NCBI GenBank assembly: GCA_936432065.2
Contig: OW386287.2
Span: forward strand, 90,315,688 to 90,379,687
Direction: 5' to 3'
Source of the DNA: Rutpela maculata
Taxonomy: Eukaryota; Arthropoda; Insecta; Coleoptera; Cerambycidae
Length of the DNA: 64,000 bases
In this document: in pieces, positions 56,365 to 64,000 of the stretch
Position numbering within the stretch: the first letter of the stretch is position 1
Layout of the letters: each line of letters begins with the position of its first letter
Translations under genes and position numbers: made by a program
Notes under the pieces: generated by a model
The model's input: the letters and a program-made list of their open reading frames with translations, nothing else
Told to the model about the DNA's origin: nothing
Databases searched by the model: none

Positions 56365-56489
56365 GTAATTTAAATTCTAAAGAAATTGCACATTCCCAAT
56401 AAGTTCACCTCAAGAGTAAAGTGTGACATGTGAAATATAAGAGAGATTACATACAATTCGTTTATGTTTTGGTTTTTGGCCTGTTCTAG

Positions 56490-56677
56490 GTTAATGTAGA
56501 AGGTAATAATTGTGATCGTTGCCGCAGTGGTTCTTTTGGGCTCAGTGCAAGTAATATCGATGGTTGTGAATTTTGTTTCTGTTCTGGGGTAACTACAGAA
56601 TGTACTGAAAGTAATCTCAATGTTGAGCAAATACCAATACAAATTGCTGATAATCATGAATTTACTCTAACTGACCA
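56490..56677 (+). CDS. trol: Perlecan exon 18 of window: laminin EGF and start of laminin IV C
   Basis: A 188-nt exon, phase 0 to 2. It begins VNVEGNNCDRCRSGSFGLSA, has CEFCFCSGVTTECTES, the half-module that hosts laminin IV, and then IPIQIADNHEFTLTD, the entry into that module. Acceptor GTTCTAG, donor GTAAGT. Confidence 0.95.
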
Positions 56678-56781
56678 GTAAGTGTAAAATATATTTTAAT
56701 ATACATAAATTGATTTAAAATTAAAATTGATATGCGATTAAATGTCATTAAATTACTTATTTCTTATTTCATATCTTTTAG

Positions 56782-57064
56782 ATATCACCGAACAAGAATA
56801 TCTGATAAATTCAACGTCAACATGTTTTTAAATGAAATTAGTTACAATTTCTTGCCTAGTCAACAAGATCGACTATTCTGGTCTTTGCCTAGTACATTTA
56901 CTGGCAACCAGCTTAAATCTTATGGTGGCAGACTTGAATTCATTCAAAAGTATACTCAGCGCCCACAGGCCCGATATGTTCCCGATCAAGATGTGATTAT
57001 TACTGGTAATGGAGTTACCATCTACTGGAATAATCCAGTTGAACTAAAAGAAGATGTTGCTAAT
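56782..57064 (+). CDS. trol: Perlecan exon 19 of window: laminin IV module C, first part
   Basis: A 283-nt exon, phase 2 to 0. It includes NMFLNEISYNFLPSQQDRLF and the laminin B signature FWSLPSTFTGNQLKSYGGRL. Acceptor ATCTTTTAG, donor GTAAGT. Third laminin IV module in the window, matching three in perlecan domain III of vertebrates. Confidence 0.95.
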
Positions 57065-57159
57065 GTAAGTATAATAGCTTTTAAATTTTGTAATCTTTTC
57101 CTTTTTAAATAGCTAAAATGTTTATATTTTAATTAAAATGTAATACATATCTTAGCCGG

Positions 57160-57490
57160 AAAAGAAGGATATAGACCGGCAGTTGGTGACAGATTTTTGG
57201 TTGTGATTTTACTCAGTATGGCTTTCAGAGGGCATTATGATGCATATATTCTTATGATGACAAGGAATGAATCAGAAAGTCATCCTGGGTTCTTCATATG
57301 GAAAAATGAGTTTTTATTTGTTCCCAAACTATGCATTTTGATACCATTTTAGTCAGACTGCCATGTGTTTTAAAATTAAATTTAAAGTAAAAAATTCCTA
57401 GGAAAACTATCAGTATACCGTTAGCGTGGGCCCAAAGGGCTGTTACGGTCATGCACAACCAAAAACCTGTCACCAGCAGCCGGTCTAATA
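57160..57490. repeat. Short inverted-end element
   Basis: AGACCGGCAGTTGGTGACAG (about 57172) faces its near-complement CTGTCACCAGCAGCCGGTCT (about 57466), the pairing continuing through the TTTTTGGTTGTG words. About 330 bp, no ORF. Confidence 0.65.
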
Positions 57491-57665
57491 GTAATAAATG
57501 CATGTGATTAGTGCATGCAATAGATCCTATTGGAGTCTAAATTTTGAGGGAGTATTATTCAAAATAATTTTTAGAAAGGCTTATTAAAACAACGCTACTC
57601 AATGACATATGCCACTTGACACTATTGACAGTTCAGTTCATCACTAACTTCTCCCTCCTGGCTAG
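57480..57665 (-). repeat. Inverted copy of the 22521-22719 MITE family
   Basis: The minus strand shares AACTGTCAATAGT.TCAAG, CATATGTCATTGAG and CACTAATCAC.TGCATTTAT with 22550-22690. Its terminal repeats are not preserved. Confidence 0.7.
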
Positions 57666-58265
57666 GTATAGTAGATAACAATATATACACAGTGATTCCT
57701 AATTACAGGACAATACTTCAGGGTAGATAGAAAATAAAGTATAGTTTGTTATATAGACAATAGTCTGATATCGCACAATAATAAGGGTCAAGGGAGCTCA
57801 CAAAGGTCACCTTTTTGGCAATTATTCTAAATAGCTTGAAATATCAAATTGTAATTTTAGACAGTAATAAAGTGTAGAGTAACCTTTTTTGGGTGGGCAT
57901 CCTGGAATTGAAAAATAAGGGATTTTTTGAGGGGGGTGGTCCCATATTTTCACTGCTAACTTTTCTTTTCAACTTTCTAATTTTAAAAATTGACAAGGAA
58001 AATATTTTTTAGTTCAATAGGCTCAAGAATGGTATTCTTGTTGATGTACGGTAGATGGAATAGTTCTTGATTGAGTTATTTGATTTTTATGCAGATGCTC
58101 AGTATTTGCACTTTTTCACTTTCTTCACTCTGAAAATGAAAAAAATGTATTAAGCCTATAAAAGTTTTATGGTCAATAAATTTCAACAAATTCAGTCTAA
58201 CTTGACAAATCATGACATTTTTAATTCTTATGAACGAGTCTAGGAAATAGCGTGCAAATTCGATG

Positions 58266-58777
58266 ATGAAAGGTTACTGTCTACCAATCGGTAGGTAATC
58301 GAAGAGATCATGTGAGTACCAAAGTTTTTTCTCTCTGGAAATTTTTGGCACGGTGGGTGGAAAGGGAAACGAGAACATTTTTTTCTTAGTCGAATCGAAT
58401 TATCGATATCTGTCAGGATAGGTAGATAGTATATGTACTTCACGTACCCCAATTACGATGGAAGAAACTTCCGGTCAGCACGTGCGGTAACCGAAAATTT
58501 AAAAAAAAATTTTTTGGTTACCGCACCAAATTTGGCGCAAAATGTTTGTTTTGGCATGTACAGTACTATACTGTAGTGGCAGACATTTCTATCGGTTAGT
58601 TTTTGAGCAATTTGCCATCAAAGTGGACATTTTTCAGTTTCGTCTGCCAGCATAATTGGGATATGTGAAGTACACATACTAACTACCTATCCTGACAGAT
58701 ATCGATAATCATTTGATTAAAGAAAAAATGTTCTACCTCTCTTCGATTACCGATTGACAGATGGTAACTTTTCAAAG
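58266..58777. repeat. Foldback element with a central perfect hairpin
   Basis: Outer arms pair (TCGATATCTGTCAGGATAGG faces CCTATCCTGACAGATATCGA; ends with ATCGGTA.GTAATCGAAG). Off centre, at about 58482-58526, a second hairpin GTGCGGTAACC..GGTTACCGCAC stands on its own. Confidence 0.85.
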
Positions 58778-58989
58778 AATAAAGCAAAAAATTGAAAAAC
58801 CTGGAATGAAACATTCGAATAAAAAAAATGAACCAAGTGACAGTCAATTATAAAGGTGCCATGGATGTTGCGAGAAGTAATATATAAATATCGTTTTGGC
58901 AGAATTGAATGCGATTTTCCCTTCCTTTTATTTTGTTGTGCGACGCTAAAGGACCCCATTGTTTCCTAATGGAAATTCAATTTCAGTCA

Positions 58990-59760
58990 AATGTCAGAGT
59001 TTTTAATATGTTGTAGATTTCTACTTTCTGATCAAAAACTCTTATGCGCCCAACTTGATCCAACATCTAATTTCTGAGACACAACTGAAAAAAGTTACAA
59101 GCGGTTAAGTTAAAGGATGTCTGAATTTATGAATGTTTTTTTGTTTTTATATTTTGTATTATGATACTTCCAAATAGCGTTTTAGAATATTTTGGACTAA
59201 TCAGATTTTACGTTTCAATAAAAATAGTATAGGAAAGAGAAAGCCAGTGAAACAAAATTTGGTCAAATTAGCTATAACTCTTTTTATATTTTATATAAAC
59301 ACCTCTAATACCCTATCAAAGTATTAGAAATTCAGTATACCATTACACTGTGCATAATATATAGTATTAGAAGTTAAAGGAGCCTTTCCTAGAGTTTTTC
59401 AATAAGAGTTTTTTTTATCACTGTTTATGTAAAAAAAGTTTTAACAATTTTGATTGAATTTTTCTTCACGTTATTTTTGGAAAGAATTTTCTGTCGACTT
59501 CTCCAAAATTGTTCAAATTTTATTTTTTCCCTACGCTATTTTTACTAAAACGAAAAATCTTGTTGGTTGAAGATATTCTAACATGCTATTAGGAAGTATC
59601 ACAATACAAAATATATTAAAAACATTCATAAGTTTGGACATTTTTTAACTTGACCGTTACAACTTTTTTGAGCGCTATCTCAGAAACTAAAGGTAGCATC
59701 GAGTTTGGCCTATGAGATCTTTTGATCAGAAAGTTGAAAACTACAACATATTAAAGATTC
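58990..59760. repeat. Foldback element
   Basis: Left (about 58990-59220) and right (about 59550-59755) arms are diverged inverted copies: TAATATGTTGTAG.TTTC.ACTTTCTGATCAAAA faces its complement, as do the TATTTTGTATT.TGATACTTCC words. No coding content. Confidence 0.8.
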
Positions 59761-59983
59761 AGATGCCAGCAGCCCAAAAGTGATAATTTACCATTATAGA
59801 ATTGATTTTAGTGTTGAAATCACCCATGAAAATAGTAATTTTTCTATTTGGAATAATGTAAAGTGAGGCTTCCGACTGCCTTTCTTCAGCAGCAGCAGCA
59901 GCAGTTGGAAAATGTTATATTTCTACTCATTTTTTTTATAATCCATTGTAGAAGGTATTTCTATTGTATCCATTTAATTTTAG

Positions 59984-60422
59984 CCTGTGTCAATACCACT
60001 AAGTCCAAGTGCCCAATGGTTCCGTTACGATCAAGGACCTAAACCAGCATCCCGAGAAGATATTCTTATTGTCCTGGCCAACATAGATTCGATTTTAATT
60101 AGGGCCACTCAGTCCAGCGATACCGGCACAGCCTATCTTAGCGACATAACACTGGACACTGCAGTTGAGCAATTTACTGGAAAACCCAAAGCTACCAGTG
60201 TTGAGACTTGTAGGTGCCCTGCCCAATATCGTGGAACTTCCTGTGAGTCCTGTGCTCCTGGATACTACAAAGACCTGTACTTTGGCGAGTCTACTCCATT
60301 AGGTTCCTGCGTAAAGTGCGATTGCAACGATAGGGCAGAAAGTTGCGAATTAGGACCAGACAATAGAGTTATCTGTCATTGTTCGCCGGACTACACTGGA
60401 AATAGATGTGAATATCTTAAAG
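59984..60422 (+). CDS. trol: Perlecan exon 20 of window: laminin IV C second part and laminin EGF
   Basis: A 439-nt exon, phase 0 to 1, the longest in the window. It has ASREDILIVLANIDSILIRA, the laminin IV helix, then three EGF parts: CRCPAQYRGTSCESCAPGYY, CVKCDCNDRAESCELG and CHCSPDYTGNRCEYLK. Base composition is less AT-rich than its neighbours. Acceptor AATTTTAG, donor GTTTGT is weaker than the others. Confidence 0.95.
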
Positions 60423-61581
60423 GTTTGTTATTTTTTCAAATTTTATTTTGCTTTGAATATTATTACTTAGCATGTTTAAGTGCATGAGGCATGGAGAAAA
60501 TACTATGTTCTTTAACTTTTATTAAAAGTGAGTAAAAGTTAAGTTACGTATTAGGTAGGTTCAAAATATACCATTTCAAAATAGAAAAAATAGTATAAAA
60601 TGTCATCTTCAGTTCACGGATGGTACAATTATTAGGCCGAAAGGCAACCGCACAAAATTCTACGTCATCGAACATCCGATTCATTCATAATAAATTCGAA
60701 AGAATATATACCAAAAAACACTTTCTTTGGTCTGCCTAAGCATATTCTGGCAGAAGGTCTTTAAAGGGGTATATTTCCTACCTTACAAAACATCCAGCTA
60801 AAATTTATATGGATTGTAGAGAAATATTTATTTATCAAGATTACCTCAGTCTGCCTTGCCTCACCTTGGCAAAAGTGCCCGGCCTACATCATCGTACATC
60901 ACTGTTATTCTTTTTATTTTAAAACTAAAACTGTCTCTTAAATGAATATATTGGTTTGCAAGTTACAGTTAGTGGTTACACAGCAGCTTTTTTGAAAGGA
61001 AAAGTAAAATCCTGTATGTATTAGTACAGAATGAACAACTTCAAACCATTTTGAAGAAATAATCATAGTGATATTTTTGATAGTGTAAATATATTGTTCG
61101 ATTATATAATGTTATATTCTGTAAATGAATGTGAAATGAAATTTTTCAGGAATTCTAGGCTTCGAGTAACAAAGATGAAAACCTTAAAAACTTTAATTAT
61201 CTCTGCATGCTAGAGATCCTTAGAGCAAAAAATTTTAAAAACTTTTTTATCAATTCATTGTGGCAGAACACAATCAATCCACATTACATCCTTCTTCCTC
61301 TAGAAAACTGTGATTAGTTTTCAAAAGATAATATAGAGTAGCATTAGTATGAGAAGATGACAGGGGCGGAGCCAACATGGGGTATAGGGATGTGTAATTG
61401 CAATAAAAGTTTTGTGGTCAAGGAGCTGTGTAATGGAGTAGAGTAGTAAAACTTGTGATATTGAATGTGACATGATTCGTTCTCATTTGCTTAGAATGAT
61501 GGAGTGCACAAACTTGTTTCTAATATTTTTTGCTGTCTCTCATAGTAATACTACTCTATTTCTTTAATTTTGTTGTTGAAG

Positions 61582-61673
61582 ATGTCATTCTGGACGATGA
61601 AGAATGTGCTGAACTGAAATTGAAATATAATTTAAAAACGAATAACATTCATGATTCAGATGAAGATGTATAA
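61582..61673 (+). CDS. Candidate alternative 3' terminal exon (speculative)
   Basis: After TTGTTGTTGAAG the frame in phase 1, as required by exon 20, reads DVILDDEECAELKLKYN then LKTNNIHDSDEDV and a stop; AATAAA follows at 61740. This would end the protein after the third laminin IV unit. It lies inside a transposon-like element, so it may instead be the tail of a transposon protein. Weak evidence. Confidence 0.2.
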
Positions 61674-62399
61674 ATATAATTAATACTGTAATTCTTTTAA
61701 TATTTTCCATTGTCAGTCCGTCAGTCGCATTATGTATATAATAAATTTGATACAAGAAATTGTGCTTTTCTATAGCTGTTAAAAAACTTTACTCTTTTTC
61801 ATTATTTTTTGTCCATAAAACATGTTTATGGTAATAGTGGAAAAAAGTAAAAAGTGTGAAAAAAGCAGAGATGGGTGAAGTAAACATTCCAATGAAAGTT
61901 CCCAGGAAATTTTTGGGAGTTTCCGGAATGTAGTTTTGATAAAAATCAGAGATATGAAAGTTTTTGGAACAAAATTTTGATAAAAATGGAAGTTTGCAAT
62001 ATTCTGAAAGTTTCCAAATTGCTTTTTAATAAAGCTTCAATATAAAAAATTGCTCTATAAGTTTCCATAATATACCGTTTATAAAGCTTTAAGCATAATA
62101 AGAATTCCATTTGTGTTGCTTGGGTTGTATAGGTGAATCATAAGAGTACATTGAAAATAATTGACATTTCCTCTCAATCTTCACTTTAGAAATATTAAAT
62201 TATAGATATTAGTTTTTACATATAAGTTAGTTTTGAAATTTATTTATCTAAATATGGAAACTGAGAACAGTTGTAGAAAAAGTATTGTGTGAAACTCATA
62301 TATAAGATGTCTTTTTTTCACTCATTGAAATTGCAACACTTGCCTACGGCTCGTGAAGGAAAGTGCCACTTTATGCACCTGTTGCATAAACAACTATTT

Positions 62400-62965
62400 T
62401 TGTCTATTATATTCAATATTATTCATTGTACTGAAGGTTAAGCTTATTGTATCCCACATAATCTCGTTATCGCCTCTCCAAAAGGGGAGTGTATGGTCGA
62501 TGGAAGCTCTGGTTATTTCTTCCAGAGTCACAAATGGTCCCGTGAAAGCCTTCCAGCCACCAAGGCTGGTCATTCATATAGTATGTGGTGAGGAGTTTCC
62601 TGATTCATATCACACATCCTGCACTCTGGATCGTCTTCCATCTTCTATATTAGTTAGGTGTTTATTTATTGTGCAATGTCTTGTTACCACCGCAGCAGCA
62701 CATCTCGACTGTTTTCTGCTCAGGTTTAGCAATTCGTTAGTGTTTGTCTTGGATGGTCCCCCATTGATGAGCATACGTGAATGTCTCATCCCAGTCCAAG
62801 ATAAGTTGGGTTTCTGACTGAAAAGTTTCTTTACCAATCATCTTGCAGTATTATATGATACCCTCAAGGGTATGCCGTCAAGGCTGTTTTTGCGCCTTCT
62901 CTTGTCAGCTTATCTGCTTTTTCATTACATTCATTGCCCTGGTGTCCACTCCAGTTGTACACTGT
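62400..62965 (-). pseudogene. LINE RNase H domain fragment
   Basis: The minus strand encodes VYNWSGHQGNECNEKADKLT then REGAKTALTAYP (62962-62870), matching the end of a RNase H domain (W-x-x-G-H..G-N-E-x-A-D-x-L-A). After shifts and stops comes LLNLSRKQSRCAAAVVTRHC then TINKHLTNI (62837-62610), matching the region that follows RNase H in I/LOA/R1-type LINEs. Several frame changes make it a pseudogene. Confidence 0.75.
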
Positions 62966-63918
62966 TGTAACCCCTATTCATATTATCATTGCATGGTAAA
63001 CTATATACAGTGCGTGTAATTGCCGATTAGGCATATACATTCACGTAGCGCGAGAGATATGACAACATAGCAGCAGTAAACTCGCCCGTCGGTGCAGCAT
63101 CCCAGCTCTCAGTTATTTCATTTCAGCCAGCTGGCACACGCGATGTTGTAATTCTTACTCCCTATACCTAGCCCGCCACTACACACACTGTATTACTTTA
63201 AATTCTCAAATGAACAGATTCTTAAGAAATTCTGGTCTGCCATAAATGTGCATCAGTCTTTGCTCCGGCAGACCAGCATATTCATTTAGAAGACAGTTTA
63301 AACTAAATGGGGTGGTCTGCAAGGTACTTTTGCCAAGGTGAGGCATAGCAGACTAAGATAATTTTGAACAACTAAAATTTCTCTATAATCCATATAAATT
63401 TTAACCGGATGTATTGTAACCTAGGAAAGATACTTTCTTACACTCCTTAATTAGCTTAATTAAAGGCCTTCTGCCAGGATGTTCTTATTTAGACTAACAG
63501 TTTAGTGTCTTTTGGTATATATTCTTGCGAATTTATCAGGAATGAATCGGATGTTCCATGATGTATGGTTCCATACAGTTGCCTCTCGTAACTGTATAAT
63601 GAAGTTTTTATAAGTTATTATTTTAGCCTACTTAGATTATTAATTGTTAGACCATTTTAACACAAATAAATTGTTATATCACTGCTTTGTAATAAGCAGT
63701 AAAATAAATAACTTTAGTTGAAGAATATATAAACCTAGCTATTTTTTAAAAGATTTCAAAACATCCTTTTTTCCGTCAAGTACACTAATATAGAAAACAA
63801 TTTTCTTTTTTTTAAATTTCCTGATATTTTTTAAGTAGAATATCAATAGTGTGGCAGATGTGCATGAAAATGTTTTCTGTTGCTTAATGTTTTCATTTTT
63901 ATTTATTTTTCAAACCAG

Positions 63919-63996
63919 TTGAGTTAAATACCACAAGTGACCACATATTGGGGGTTGAAATGGAAATGACACCTTCAAACGTGGTCGCTCCGATAG
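63919..63996 (+). CDS. trol: Perlecan exon 21 of window: linker
   Basis: A 78-nt exon, phase 1-1. With the base carried from exon 20 it reads VELNTTSDHILGVEMEMTPS then NVVAPI; NTT is a possible N-glycosylation site. Acceptor CAAACCAG after a T-rich tract; the GT of the donor (GTAC) falls at 63997, three bases before the end of the window. The match of acceptor, frame and donor supports it; no domain is visible. It would be the start of the linker to the Ig array of domain IV. Confidence 0.65.
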
Positions 63997-64000
63997 GTAC

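Larger units (their letters stand above)
57065..59983 (+). other. Intron 19 (2.9 kb)
   Basis: Carries a short inverted-end element (57160-57490), an inverted copy of the 22521 MITE family (about 57480-57665), two foldbacks (58266-58777, 58990-59760) and a CAG trinucleotide run near 59886-59904 about 80 bp before the next exon. No exon seen. Confidence 0.65.
60604..63600. mobile_element. 3-kb element with roughly 270-bp terminal inverted repeats
   Basis: The left arm (about 60620-60890) and right arm (about 63310-63590) pair with divergence: CCTCACCTTGGCAAAAGT faces ACTTTTGCCAAGGTGAGG, ATTTATATGGATTGTAGAGA faces TCTCTATAATCCATATAAAT, and GAACATCCGATTCATTC faces GAATGAATCGGATGTTC. It contains a LINE fragment. 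No transposase of its own recognised. Confidence 0.75.
60423..63918 (+). other. Intron 20 (3.5 kb)
   Basis: Almost wholly taken up by the long-inverted-repeat element 60604-63600, which contains a LINE RNase H fragment. A phase-compatible candidate alternative last exon lies at 61582-61673. The last 300 bp are AT-rich intron with a good acceptor. Confidence 0.65.
4300..63996 (+). other. trol: Perlecan gene, middle part (21 exons)
   Basis: Span of the recognisable exons. Perlecan is a secreted basement-membrane heparan sulfate proteoglycan; in Drosophila the gene is trol. The domain series seen (LDLa, Ig, two LDLa exons, an Ig with the perlecan-type WRLNWGH motif, then laminin IV modules alternating with laminin EGF modules) is diagnostic for perlecan domains II and III. 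All 20 junctions use GT-AG introns and keep the reading frame. The exon sum is 4341 nt. Introns range from 54 bp to 12.3 kb. Ends of the gene are outside the window. Gene identity is highly certain; the symbol trol is by homology to the fly gene. Confidence 0.93.

Noticed and set aside
62353..62817. 154-codon frame on the + strand
   Set aside because: Antisense shadow of the LINE RNase H fragment.
1..64000. CRISPR array, bacterial-type operons, ribosomal RNA
   Set aside because: The direct repeats seen are only two-copy tandem duplications or transposon ends; the genes are spliced animal genes; no rRNA-like sequence was noticed.

Overview
The window is about 64 kb of AT-rich animal DNA, almost certainly from an insect. 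Its only host gene that I can support is a stretch of the perlecan gene (heparan sulfate proteoglycan core protein; trol in Drosophila) on the + strand. Twenty-one exons can be placed between 4300 and 63996. They carry LDL-receptor class A (LDLa) modules, Ig modules and three laminin IV (laminin B) modules separated by laminin-type EGF modules, in the usual perlecan order. Their splice phases agree at every junction and together they give 4341 nt (1447 codons). The gene begins before the window and continues past it. The species is not determinable by eye; long introns full of DNA transposons would fit a large-genome insect such as a beetle, but that is a guess.

Layout. 1-4299: upstream intron holding a structurally intact piggyBac transposon (1021-3382, TTAA on both sides). 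4300-28174: exons 1-8, the LDLa/Ig part. Exons 1-7 are all phase 1-1, so each can be skipped without a frameshift. The introns here hold foldback elements, two MULE-like elements, a THAP-domain (P-like) element with an ACGT-rich element inside it, a hAT-like MITE and a broken Tc1 transposon. 28175-40503: a 12.3 kb intron with a 2.7 kb inverted repeat, Jockey-type LINE debris with another LINE fragment inside it, and a nearly complete LINE (34.7-39.26 kb) with both ORFs open. 40504-60422: exons 9-20, encoding three laminin IV modules and the laminin EGF modules around them. 60423-63918: an intron nearly filled by one element with long terminal inverted repeats. 63919-63996: exon 21, at the window edge.

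How it works together: all host coding sequence here belongs to one secreted basement-membrane proteoglycan. Everything else is intronic and mostly mobile-element derived. Points of most interest are the all-phase-1 modular exons with a 15-nt microexon, a 54-nt intron whose retention keeps the frame, complementary repeats near both ends of the 12.3 kb intron, the intact piggyBac and LINE, and a transposon with more than 30 ACGT cores and a row of hairpins. No RNA gene that I would call functional, no CRISPR array and no second host gene were found.
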